The notes: generated from the letters alone by a model not told the origin. A stretch of DNA of 64,000 nt from an uncultured Akkermansia sp. (GCA_947588645.1 CANPYO010000001.1:1-64000); one strand, 5' to 3'. Counted from the first letter of the stretch, positions 9,214 through 15,453 are shown. Made by a program: numbers and translations.

Positions 9214-9624
9214 ATGGGTCAACAGCATCGCAAAGTTACGAAGCGCCGCCGTCGCAGCGCCTACATTAAGCGCCAGAAAGAAATGCGCAAAAACAGCCTC
9301 GCAACTGCTCCACTTGCCAAGAAAATCCTGCCCGCTACCATGGTAGCTGACAAGGCTGAGGTGGTGACAGCTACTATTGTGAGCGAACCACCGGCTAAAA
9401 AGGCTCCGGCCAAGAAAACGGCAGAATCGAAGGCAACGGACGAAAAGCCCAAGAAGGCTCCGGCTAAGAAAACTGCGGCTTCCAAAGCAAGCGGTGACAC
9501 TGCCAAGAAAACGAGCGCCAAGAAGAAGGCATCTACCGATGCTCCTGCCGAGGAAAAGCCCAAGAAGGCTCCTGCTAAAAAAGCCCCGGCTAAGAAGGCA
9601 GCTGCCGAGAAAGCTGACGAATAA
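9214..9624 (+). CDS. Small basic protein with histone H1-like Lys/Ala tail
   Basis: A 136-aa, very basic protein. Residues 1-27 (MGQQHRKVTKRRRRSAYIKR and following) look like an RNA- or ribosome-binding segment. From about residue 60 the chain consists of KKAPAKK and related PAKK/AAK units, as in bacterial histone H1-like proteins that coat DNA. It is probably a nucleoid- or ribosome-associated protein. The tail is low complexity, so homology by tail alone proves little. It has its own promoter and a strong terminator, so it is probably monocistronic. The exact role is not known to me. Confidence 0.65.
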   Translation: MGQQHRKVTKRRRRSAYIKRQKEMRKNSLATAPLAKKILPATMVADKAEVVTATIVSEPPAKKAPAKKTAESKATDEKPKKAPAKKTAASKASGDTAKKTSAKKKASTDAPAEEKPKKAPAKKAPAKKAAAEKADE

Positions 9625-9645
9625 GCCCGGCACCCCGATTTTCAC

Positions 9646-9675
9646 GGCGCGTCCGCTCCCACGGGCGCGCCTTCT
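9646..9675 (+). terminator. Rho-independent terminator
   Basis: A 10-bp stem (GGCGCGTCCG at 9646-9655 with CGGGCGCGCC at 9662-9671, one T-G wobble) with a 6-nt loop, followed by TTCTTT. It ends the transcript of the basic protein gene. Confidence 0.8.
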
Positions 9676-10398
9676 TTGCGCGTGAACATAAGGAGTATCC
9701 ATGCGGCATGTGCCCTGTATGCGGGGACGTGGGTGTGCTTGACGAATTGCGCACAACAACAACTCGCTCCCACATACAATGAGGGGGGTGTTGCCACCTT
9801 GCCGGCCGAATTTTGCTACGCAGATGACGTGGTTCCCCTGTTGCGCACTGACCTGAAATACGCGGGGAAAGACAATTTTGTAGGACGCCCTATCGCCGGT
9901 TATGTGGGGAAACGACCCATTCTGCGCCGCGATGCGGCAATAGCTCTTCAGAAGGCAGCGGCTGAGCTGCACCCGCTCGGCTACGGTCTCATCATTTGGG
10001 ATGCCTATCGCCCGGCTCGAGCCATGCGTGACTTTCGTGCATGGTCCCGCACACCGGATGATTCTACCCGCGCTACCTTCTACCCCCGCACGACCAAGAA
10101 GGGCATCTACGCCTCTCATTACATCGGCGACGTCTCAGAACACTCCTGGGGCATCGCTGTTGATATTTCTCTCTACCGACTGGAAAATGGGGAGCTCGTG
10201 GACATGGGCGGGCGGCACGATCTGCTCGACCCTTCCTCCGCCACCGATTCAACGGAAGTCTCCCCGGTCCAACGCTCCAATCGCCGCCTGTTGCGCGATG
10301 CCATGCAACACGCCGGTTTTGAAAATTACCCCAAAGAATGGTGGCACTACCGCTTGGGCAACTCCCGCCCTTGGCTCAGTTACGATTTCTGCACGTAA
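9676..10398 (+). CDS. VanX-like D-alanyl-D-alanine dipeptidase (M15D), start uncertain
   Basis: A zinc dipeptidase of the M15D family that cleaves D-Ala-D-Ala, normally in peptidoglycan recycling. The zinc and catalytic motifs are SEHSWGIAVDI (His and Asp ligands) and PKEWWHYRL (catalytic Glu and third His). The N-terminus looks like a lipoprotein or secretory signal (CALYAGTW..LTNCAQQQ). The open frame begins with a TTG that sits inside the terminator tail of the previous gene, which is unlikely to be the real start. The only good ribosome-binding site (AAGGAG) serves an ATG at 9701 that is out of frame by one base and stops after 13 codons. Either a GTG at 9682 is used or a single-base indel is present in the signal region. 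The catalytic domain is intact. Confidence 0.72.
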   Translation: MRVNIRSIHAACALYAGTWVCLTNCAQQQLAPTYNEGGVATLPAEFCYADDVVPLLRTDLKYAGKDNFVGRPIAGYVGKRPILRRDAAIALQKAAAELHPLGYGLIIWDAYRPARAMRDFRAWSRTPDDSTRATFYPRTTKKGIYASHYIGDVSEHSWGIAVDISLYRLENGELVDMGGRHDLLDPSSATDSTEVSPVQRSNRRLLRDAMQHAGFENYPKEWWHYRLGNSRPWLSYDFCT

Positions 10399-10522
10399 CT
10401 TTTCACGTAATTTGTCCGGAGCAAACGCGTATGGATGACGCGGGAGAAGTGGAGAAACCTCTCCAGATGGTTCATTTCATCTATCTCCGGACACGAACTC
10501 CCCACATCGTACCTCGTACATA

Positions 10523-10551
10523 GGCAAACGCATTTTCTAATGCGTTTGCCC
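10523..10551. repeat. REP-like palindrome
   Basis: GGCAAACGCATT-TTCT-AATGCGTTTGCC, a perfect inverted repeat of 12 bp arms, just before the promoter at 10564. Confidence 0.7.
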
Positions 10552-10563
10552 TGCTGATTTGTC

Positions 10564-10592
10564 TTGCATTCTAGCCAGCTGTCTGATAGTCT
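10564..10592 (+). promoter_or_regulatory. Promoter of the outer-membrane barrel gene
   Basis: TTGCAT (10564-10569), a 17-nt spacer and TAGTCT (10587-10592), with the start codon 32 nt downstream of the -10 box. Confidence 0.5.
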
Positions 10593-10624
10593 GACCCGCG
10601 GCTGGAAAACGGTCATACGAACAT

Positions 10625-11464
10625 ATGAAAACGACACGAGTACTGATGGCTGCCTTGCTGATGGCAGGAGTTCTGAGCGCTGAAGAGGGTCAGGTGACTG
10701 CAACACCCCTGGATCCGTTATCTCCTCAGGTAGCACCTAATTTGACGAGCGATGTTCCGGTCGTGGAAGAAACTCCGGCAACGAAGAAGGACGCGATTGC
10801 ATGGCCAAGAGGCGTATTCGCGGATGTTTCGGTGGGAACGCAGGGGTTGGGACTGGATGTAGGGTATTCCTTTACCCGCTATCTCAAGCTGCGCGTGCGC
10901 GGCACGATGCTGTCGTACGACCACAAGGACACGTGGAGTGATATGGATGTGAAGGCCAAGTTAAAAAGTAGCAGCTGTGGTCTAATCCTGGATGTGCATC
11001 CCTTCGGCGGCTCTTTCCGTCTCTCAGCCGGGTTGAATGCAGCTCCGCTGCGCGTGGAGGCCGAGGGTAACATGGATGACTTTAGCACACTGGGAGGGGA
11101 GTACATTGACATCGGTGGATACGATTTCAGAGTACCAGATGGAGTCGGATCAATCCGGGGTCGTTACAAGTGGGATGCGGTGCAGCCCTATTTCGGTTTC
11201 GGATGGTCCTGCAGTTCGGAAAGCGAGCATGCATGGTTCTTCACTGCGGATATTGGTGTGAATATCATAGGTAAGGGGAAGCTGAGCGTCGGGTACAACG
11301 GCGATGTCGAGTACAGAGAAACGGGCACCAGCTCCGCATATAAGAAATTGGATAACTCTACACTGGAGAGTGCTATCCGCGAGGAGGGCAAGGATTTCTT
11401 CGATATTGCCGATAAAATCGTTATTTACCCCGTTGTGCACATCGGCGTGGGGTGCAGATTCTAA
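10625..11464 (+). CDS. Outer-membrane beta-barrel protein of unknown function
   Basis: A 279-aa protein with a clear signal peptide (MKTTRVLMAALLMAGVLSA, cleaved before EEG). A Pro/Thr-rich linker follows to about residue 60, then alternating amphipathic strands (FADVSVGTQGLGLDVGYSF, LKLRVRGTMLSYDH, YFGFGWSCSSE, TADIGVNIIGKGKLSVGY) and a terminal GVGCRF ending in Phe, the BAM signature. The size fits an 8- to 10-stranded barrel with large loops. The gene has its own promoter and is flanked by repeats, so it is probably transcribed alone. No specific homologue is recognised. Confidence 0.7.
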   Translation: MKTTRVLMAALLMAGVLSAEEGQVTATPLDPLSPQVAPNLTSDVPVVEETPATKKDAIAWPRGVFADVSVGTQGLGLDVGYSFTRYLKLRVRGTMLSYDHKDTWSDMDVKAKLKSSSCGLILDVHPFGGSFRLSAGLNAAPLRVEAEGNMDDFSTLGGEYIDIGGYDFRVPDGVGSIRGRYKWDAVQPYFGFGWSCSSESEHAWFFTADIGVNIIGKGKLSVGYNGDVEYRETGTSSAYKKLDNSTLESAIREEGKDFFDIADKIVIYPVVHIGVGCRF

Positions 11465-11481
11465 CGACGTCCGTACCCCTC

Positions 11482-11562
11482 AAATCGTACATGGGCACAC
11501 TCCATCTGCCATCGGGCGCCAATGGCTGCGTGTTTGGTTACGCTTTTTTTCGGGACGGATGC
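11482..11562. repeat. Repeat cassette shared with 4204-4283
   Basis: The order AAATCGTACATGGGCA, TCTGCCATCGGGCGCC, ATGGCTG and CGCTTTTTTTCGGGACGGATG repeats, with few changes, the cassette in front of the 4411 autotransporter. Confidence 0.6.
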
Positions 11563-11563
11563 A

Positions 11564-11800
11564 GGGCAACCGCATTAGAAAATGCAGTTGCCTATGTACG
11601 AAGTACGATGTACGATGTACGATTTATTAATAATGTGCGCGTTGCGCGGATTTTTTCGGATCATTAATGTCTGCTGAAATCTCTTTGGAGCCAATATCAT
11701 GATGATCTCTTGTTGTCATGATTTTTGATGCGTATAAACGGTGATATCAGTCAATAAGAGCATTTCCTCTGTCGATTGACTTCTCTCAAATGCGTTTGCC
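11564..11800 (+). mobile_element. MITE-like intergenic element, copy A
   Basis: About 237 bp bounded by GGGCAACCGCATT and AAATGCGTTTGCC, inverted ends of the REP-like palindrome. Inside are a heptamer tract (about four ACGATGT/ACGATTT-type units), a small hairpin TGCGCGTTGCGCG followed by GATTTTTTC, and a conserved core with TCGGATCATTAATGT and AGTCAATAAGAGCATTTCC. It has no coding capacity, as expected for a non-autonomous element. Other copies are at 15217, 56631 and 63208. Confidence 0.65.
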
Positions 11801-11865
11801 CTGGGGACGGATGTGGACTGCTTGACATTTATCGTTTATTTTTTCAGCGTTTTCGCAAAATCTCC

Positions 11866-11894
11866 TTGACATTCCTCTCGCACTCTCCTATACT
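11866..11894 (+). promoter_or_regulatory. tRNA-Gln promoter
   Basis: Near-consensus TTGACA (11866-11871), a 17-nt spacer and TATACT (11889-11894). The mature 5' end is 14 nt downstream of the -10 box. Confidence 0.75.
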
Positions 11895-11907
11895 CCGCCC
11901 ATCCGTC

Positions 11908-11979
11908 AGGGCTATGGTGTAATTGGCAACACATCGGTTTCTGGCACCGCTATTCGGGGTTCGAGTCCCTGTAGCCCTA
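11908..11979 (+). tRNA. tRNA-Gln (CTG)
   Basis: The acceptor stem AGGGCTA/TAGCCCT closes perfectly. The D arm is GTG..CAC. The anticodon loop TTCTGGC gives anticodon CTG. The T arm CGGGG-TTCGAGT-CCCTG has one G-T pair. The discriminator is A at 11979 and CCA is not encoded. Confidence 0.9.
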
Positions 11980-11983
11980 TCGC

Positions 11984-12020
11984 AAGCCTGACTGGCGAAA
12001 ACCAGTCAGGCTTGATTTTT
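11984..12020 (+). terminator. Rho-independent terminator of tRNA-Gln
   Basis: A 12-bp perfect stem (AAGCCTGACTGG at 11984-11995, CCAGTCAGGCTT at 12002-12013) with a CGAAAA loop, followed by GATTTTTC. Confidence 0.85.
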
Positions 12021-12139
12021 CAAGGGCTTTGAGGTATTGTCTAGTCGTACGCAGTCGCTAGTAATTTACGAAAATTTTACGACTCAACTTTACGACTTTG
12101 TGAGAGCATGCTCGATTTTTTTCTCGGCTTCCAATTTTT

Positions 12140-12211
12140 GAAAAAAATAGCCCGCCGAGTCTAGCCACCCGGCGGGTTGATTAGGAAAGAGGTCGAAGAC
12201 CCCATCTGATA
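12140..12211 (-). ncRNA. Putative antitoxin small RNA of a type I toxin-antitoxin pair
   Basis: A predicted RNA of about 70 nt on the minus strand. Its promoter ends at 12217, so the 5' end should be near 12211. It ends in a textbook terminator, CCCGCCG/CGGCGGG (12176-12170 with 12157-12151) followed by CTATTTTTTT. Its first 13 nt, AUCAGAUGGGGUC (12210-12198), pair with GACUCCAUCUGAU at the toxin start codon (12372-12360). Its CCUCUUUCCUAA (12192-12181) pairs with UUAGGAAGGAGG over the toxin Shine-Dalgarno site (12399-12388). That is 25 pairs including two G-U, in colinear antiparallel order. No protein is encoded. The RNA should block toxin translation; this is inferred from complementarity. 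Confidence 0.75.
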
Positions 12212-12216
12212 CAGCA

Positions 12217-12245
12217 AGGATATATCTCCGGAGCGGAAGTGTCAA
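12217..12245 (-). promoter_or_regulatory. Promoter of the antitoxin RNA
   Basis: On the minus strand: TTGACA (12245-12240), a 17-nt spacer and TATCCT (12222-12217). The consensus -35 supports strong constitutive transcription, as expected for an unstable antitoxin RNA. Confidence 0.65.
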
Positions 12246-12267
12246 GAAAAATTTTTCTCCACCTTTC

Positions 12268-12295
12268 GGCTCCCACCCGGCTAGAGGTGGGAGCC
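12268..12295 (-). terminator. 3' stem-loop of the toxin mRNA
   Basis: A perfect 10-bp stem GGCTCCCACC / GGTGGGAGCC with an 8-nt loop, starting 7 nt after the toxin stop codon. No T run follows directly, so it may be a 3' stability element as well as, or rather than, a simple terminator. Confidence 0.6.
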
Positions 12296-12302
12296 GGTCT
12301 GG

Positions 12303-12374
12303 TCACTTAAGCAACAAGAGCACGATTATATCTCCAATGCACTTGATGAGTACCCAGACATCAGATGGAGTCAT
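12303..12374 (-). CDS. Small hydrophobic peptide, putative type I toxin
   Basis: A 23-residue peptide beginning MTPSDVWVLIKCIG and ending DIIVLLLLK, too short for standard gene calling. From residue 6 it is a single predicted membrane segment with one Lys and one Asp inside and a terminal Lys, the usual look of type I toxins that insert into the inner membrane. A strong Shine-Dalgarno site AAGGAGG (12394-12388) lies 13 nt before the ATG, and a consensus promoter at 12444-12416 gives an mRNA of about 140 nt. The mRNA starts with a GCC-GCAA-GGC hairpin and ends with a stable stem-loop. The downstream small RNA is complementary to both the Shine-Dalgarno site and the start codon. I do not recognise a named toxin family by sequence. 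Confidence 0.72.
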   Translation of the reverse strand: MTPSDVWVLIKCIGDIIVLLLLK

Positions 12375-12415
12375 CTTTATATATTATCCTCCTTCCTAAG
12401 CCTTGCGGCAGGGAT

Positions 12416-12444
12416 ATTTTACCCGTTTTTCACTCGCCTGTCAA
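12416..12444 (-). promoter_or_regulatory. Promoter of the toxin gene
   Basis: On the minus strand: TTGACA (12444-12439), a 17-nt spacer and TAAAAT (12421-12416), predicted start near 12409. It is the best protein-gene promoter seen in this window. Confidence 0.75.
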
Positions 12445-12519
12445 GCTTTTTCTGCAACTTTTTTCACTTTTTTATTCTTTTTCTCATTATTTTTTTTTGG
12501 TATTTTCGCATTTTTTTGC

Positions 12520-12547
12520 TTGACAGCTCACGCCGTGCCCGTAAAAT
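12520..12547 (+). promoter_or_regulatory. Promoter of the HTH gene, leaderless type
   Basis: TTGACA (12520-12525), a 16-nt spacer and TAAAAT (12542-12547). The start codon is 10 nt beyond the -10 box, leaving almost no leader. The boxes match those of the divergent toxin promoter, and 75 bp of T-rich sequence separates the two -35 boxes. Confidence 0.6.
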
Positions 12548-12556
12548 TCACCCGTT

Positions 12557-12901
12557 ATGATGACACCGAAAGAACTAGCTACGGCCATAAAACAGCGCAA
12601 AATACCACGCCAAGAGATCGCTCACCGCATGGGCATCAGCAAGGGCACGCTCGCTCATTGGCTCGCCGGGTTGGATCCCATCCCCGCCCGAAAGCAGCGC
12701 GTGCTCGAGGAAATTATCGCGCAGGAAACGCACCCGGAATTCAACGCCGTTGCCGCCTTCGCCGTACGCTTCTCCATCCGCGAACTCCGCACCGTGAAAT
12801 CCCTTTGGGGCAACGCCTCCACGCCCGCCGGCATGGAGAAGCTTTTGCGTGCTCTCGCTCTCGGTGAGCGCAAGCCGCGCAAAAAAGACTCATCCTGCTA
12901 G
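12557..12901 (+). CDS. Small helix-turn-helix DNA-binding protein
   Basis: A 114-aa protein whose first 50 or so residues form an XRE-like helix-turn-helix (KELATAIKQRK, EIAHRMGISKGTLAHWLAG). The C-terminal half is a helical region (FAVRFSIRELRTVKSLWG) and the tail is basic (GERKPRKKDSSC). It is probably a transcription regulator. It is divergent from the putative toxin gene and shares the T-rich space between their promoters, so it may regulate that locus or itself. Start: two adjacent ATGs (12557, 12560), either possible, with a nearly leaderless mRNA. A hairpin TCAACC-ATCC-GGTTGA (12910-12925) follows the stop codon. Confidence 0.65.
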   Translation: MMTPKELATAIKQRKIPRQEIAHRMGISKGTLAHWLAGLDPIPARKQRVLEEIIAQETHPEFNAVAAFAVRFSIRELRTVKSLWGNASTPAGMEKLLRALALGERKPRKKDSSC

Positions 12902-13200
12902 TTTCCGGCTCAACCATCCGGTTGATTCATAGACAAGCATTCGCTTCACGCCGTCTTGCTCGTCGAGCATACGCTGGATCTGATCTATGCCCTCACAACT
13001 CCTCACCCCTGCGGGGCAAAAGCCATGCTTTTGGCTAAACTGCCTTACGCCGTCGGCAGTTTTCACCCTGCGGGGCAGCCCTGCGGGCTGGCTAATCGGC
13101 CTTCCGTCCGTCGGCCGCTTTCTAACCACCCCCGCGCACGGTTTCATCACATCCCTTCGCTGAAGCTTTGCATAGCCCGCGCCTCAGGCGCGCTATAATT
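12902..13200. other. Non-coding stretch with a run of hairpins
   Basis: I see no convincing gene. Between 13006 and 13117 perfect hairpins follow each other closely: CCCC-TGC-GGGG (13006-13016), CAAAAGC/GCTTTTG (13017-13033), AAACTGCC/GGCAGTTT (13037-13062), CAGCCC-TGC-GGGCTG (13076-13090) and CGGCC/GGCCG (13097-13117). A GCGCCTCAGGCGCGC hairpin near 13175 leads into a heptamer tract. Confidence 0.45.
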
Positions 13201-13201
13201 C

Positions 13202-13304
13202 AAATCGTAAATCGTAAATCGTAAATCGTAAATGACCAATGGCTTATGCTTCATGATGTGCCGTTAACTACCTATTGGAGGTACATTTTCTTGGGACGGA
13301 TGTG
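13202..13304. repeat. Heptamer tract and pre-promoter motif
   Basis: Four AAATCGT units plus AAAT at 13202-13233, then unique sequence, then TTTTCTTGGGACGGATGTGG at 13285-13304, about 30 bp before the tRNA-Cys promoter. Confidence 0.7.
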
Positions 13305-13335
13305 GATTTTATTGGGGCAGCAAAGCGGATTATGC

Positions 13336-13364
13336 TTGACAACGCGGTCAGGGTAGGGTATTTT
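13336..13364 (+). promoter_or_regulatory. tRNA-Cys promoter
   Basis: TTGACA (13336-13341), a 17-nt spacer and TATTTT (13359-13364). The mature tRNA begins 19 nt after the -10 box. Confidence 0.7.
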
Positions 13365-13382
13365 GCGGTGCGCGAGCATTAA

Positions 13383-13456
13383 GGCGGGATAGCCAAGTGG
13401 TCTAAGGCAGCAGTTTGCAAAACTGCCATTCGCGGGTTCGAATCCCGCTCCCGCCT
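13383..13456 (+). tRNA. tRNA-Cys (GCA)
   Basis: The acceptor stem GGCGGGA/TCCCGCC closes. The anticodon stem GCAGT/ACTGC encloses loop TTGCAAA, giving anticodon GCA. The T arm is GCGGG-TTCGAAT-CCCGC. The discriminator is T, the identity element of tRNA-Cys. CCA is not encoded. Confidence 0.93.
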
Positions 13457-13474
13457 CTCACGAAAGCGAGAGAA

Positions 13475-13517
13475 CCCTGTGTCGAGAAAGCAGATGATTT
13501 GCGGCACGGGGCTTTTT
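13475..13517 (+). terminator. Rho-independent terminator after tRNA-Cys
   Basis: CCCTGTGTCG (13475-13484) pairs with CGGCACGGGG (13502-13511) with two wobbles, followed by CTTTTT. It separates the tRNA from coaD. Confidence 0.65.
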
Positions 13518-13532
13518 AGTTGAACGCCTGTT

Positions 13533-14039
13533 ATGAAACGTATCGGAATTTACGCCGGGAGCTTTGATCCTCCCACGAATGGGCATCTCTGGATGATTCG
13601 CCAAGGGGCGGAACTCTTCGATGAACTGGTGGTGGCGCTGGCTGTGAACCCGGAAAAGACGTCTTTTCTGACCACGGAGGAACGGCGAGAGGCGCTGGAG
13701 GAAATGGTGGCGGATTTGTCGGGTCATGTGCGCGTGGCGGTGGTGAAACACGGGTTTTTGGTGGATTTTGCGCGCGAGGCGGGCGCCACGCACCTGCTGC
13801 GCGGGCTGCGAGGGGTGGCGGACTTTGAATACGAAAAGACGATGGCTCGAATGAATGGGCGCATGGACCCCGGCATCCAGACGGTGTTGATGGTTGCCCC
13901 CAGCGAGCTGGAGGAAATATCGTCTTCTCTGGTGCGGGGGTTTGTGGGAACGCCGGGGTGGGAGCGATGGGTGTCGGCCTGCGTGCATCCGGCTGTGTTT
14001 CGCCGCATTGTGAAGGCTCACCACCGGACAGAATCCTGA
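13533..14039 (+). CDS. coaD: Phosphopantetheine adenylyltransferase
   Basis: A 168-aa nucleotidyltransferase that makes dephospho-CoA from 4'-phosphopantetheine and ATP, the fourth step of CoA synthesis. The N-terminal GSFDPPTNGH carries the (T/H)xGH-type catalytic histidine H18, LLRGLRGVADFEYE is the family substrate-binding segment, and EISSSLVRGF matches the ISSTxVR motif. The length is typical (about 160 aa). A cysteine desulfurase gene begins 3 nt after its stop, so the two are probably one transcript. Confidence 0.92.
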   Translation: MKRIGIYAGSFDPPTNGHLWMIRQGAELFDELVVALAVNPEKTSFLTTEERREALEEMVADLSGHVRVAVVKHGFLVDFAREAGATHLLRGLRGVADFEYEKTMARMNGRMDPGIQTVLMVAPSELEEISSSLVRGFVGTPGWERWVSACVHPAVFRRIVKAHHRTES

Positions 14040-14042
14040 GCT

Positions 14043-15176
14043 ATGATATATTGGGACAACAATGCTACGACGCCTCTTTTGCCGCAGGTGGCAGAAGCGA
14101 TGCAGCCATTCTGGACGGAGCAGTTTTTTAACCCTTCGGCTGCTTACCCGCAGGCTAAAGCGGTACGCCGTGCGGTAGAGAGGGCACGCGAGCAGGTGGC
14201 TGCCCTGATCGGAGCCGATCCTGCGGAAGTCTTTTTTACCTCCGGCGGCACGGAGAGTACGAACACGGCGTTGGCGCAGTTCAGCAGTGTCCTTGCGCTC
14301 GCCACAGACCACCCGGCCACACTGCGCTGCGTGGAGTCGCGCGGCTCGCTGTGTCCGGTGCAATCTTCGGGTGAGGCCGATCTTCATGCCTGGAGCGAGC
14401 TTTTGCCTCGGCATGGAGGAGCCTCCTTCGCGTTGGCGAACCATGAAACCGGCGTCATCCAACCTGTGGCAAAGCTTTGTGCCGCAGCGGAGCAGGCAGG
14501 CGTGCGCGTGCATATCGACGCTGTTCAGGCCGCCGGGAAAATATCGCTCAACCTGCATGAGTTGCCTGCGGTGGACTACGCCTCGGTCTCTGCGCACAAG
14601 CTGCACGGTCCGAAGGGTGTGGGAGCCCTGTTTGTGCGTACCGGCGCGCCGATGCGCCCCTTGCTGCTCGGCGGCGGGCAGGAGGATACACGGCGTTCCG
14701 GCACACTGAATGTGCCCGGCATTGTGGGGTTCGGAGCGGCGGCGGAGCTGGCGCTGCAGCAAATGGAGCAAACCGCCCGCGCCGCGCGGCATCGTGAGAT
14801 CTTTCTGTCTGCTTTGCAACAGGCAGGCATTTCCGCTGTTCAGAATGGGGCAGGGGCGCCGCGTCTGCCGCATGTGCTCAATTTGCGCGTGCCGGGCTGC
14901 ACGGCAGAATCGCTCTCACTCCTGCTGGAACCTGCAGGGTTCATCTGCGCCGCAGGATCCGCATGCACCAGCGCGTCGCCGCATCCCAGCCACGTGCTGC
15001 TCGCCATGGGACTTTCTCCGACTGAAACGCGTGAGTCGCTCCGTCTCTCGTGGAGTCGGTTCACGACGGATGATGAATGCGCTGCAGCAAGTGAACTCTT
15101 CATTGCATGTGTGCAAAAATTGCAATCCGTACAGTCGCACCTCACCGGCAAAGTCGACGTCTACATCCCAAAGTGA
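14043..15176 (+). CDS. Cysteine desulfurase (NifS/IscS family)
   Basis: A 377-aa PLP enzyme that takes sulfur from cysteine for Fe-S clusters, tRNA thiolation and cofactors. It shows YWDNNATTP at the N-terminus, SGGTEST (67-73), HIDAVQ (157-162), the PLP lysine K186 in SAHKLHGPKG and the catalytic cysteine C308 in AAGSACTS. The pattern fits the group I NifS/IscS branch rather than SufS. No iscU or scaffold gene adjoins; it follows coaD by 3 nt. Whether it serves Fe-S assembly or tRNA thiolation cannot be told from context. Confidence 0.88.
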   Translation: MIYWDNNATTPLLPQVAEAMQPFWTEQFFNPSAAYPQAKAVRRAVERAREQVAALIGADPAEVFFTSGGTESTNTALAQFSSVLALATDHPATLRCVESRGSLCPVQSSGEADLHAWSELLPRHGGASFALANHETGVIQPVAKLCAAAEQAGVRVHIDAVQAAGKISLNLHELPAVDYASVSAHKLHGPKGVGALFVRTGAPMRPLLLGGGQEDTRRSGTLNVPGIVGFGAAAELALQQMEQTARAARHREIFLSALQQAGISAVQNGAGAPRLPHVLNLRVPGCTAESLSLLLEPAGFICAAGSACTSASPHPSHVLLAMGLSPTETRESLRLSWSRFTTDDECAAASELFIACVQKLQSVQSHLTGKVDVYIPK

Positions 15177-15216
15177 TTGGATCTGAATTGCATTTCCCAG
15201 AATGCGTGTTTTTGCA

Positions 15217-15453
15217 GGGCAAACGCATTTGAGAGAAGTTAATCGACAGAGAAAATGCTTTTATGGGCTGATATCAATGTCTATACGTATCAAAAATCGT
15301 GACAACCAGTGGTCATCATCATGATGGCTTTAAAGGGATCTCAGCACACATTAATGATTCGAAAAAATCTGCGCAACGCGTACATTATTAATAAATCGTA
15401 CATCGTACATCGTAAATCGTACGTGGCAAACGCATTTTCTAATGCGTTTGCCC
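15217..15453 (-). mobile_element. MITE-like intergenic element, copy B (inverted)
   Basis: The same element as at 11564, in opposite orientation, bounded by GGGCAAACGCATT and AATGCGTTTGCCC. Its heptamer tract lies at 15393-15423 (mixed AAATCGT and ACATCGT units) and the full palindrome is at 15425-15453. The remainder of the gap (15177-15501) holds no gene. Confidence 0.65.

Noticed and set aside
12403-12867. A 154-codon frame overlapping the HTH gene
   Set aside because: It is low-complexity Phe-rich at the start, runs over the toxin and HTH promoters and is out of frame with the recognisable HTH protein.
12890-13150. An 86-codon minus-strand frame across the hairpin run
   Set aside because: No ribosome-binding site or recognisable domain; the sequence is dominated by inverted repeats.
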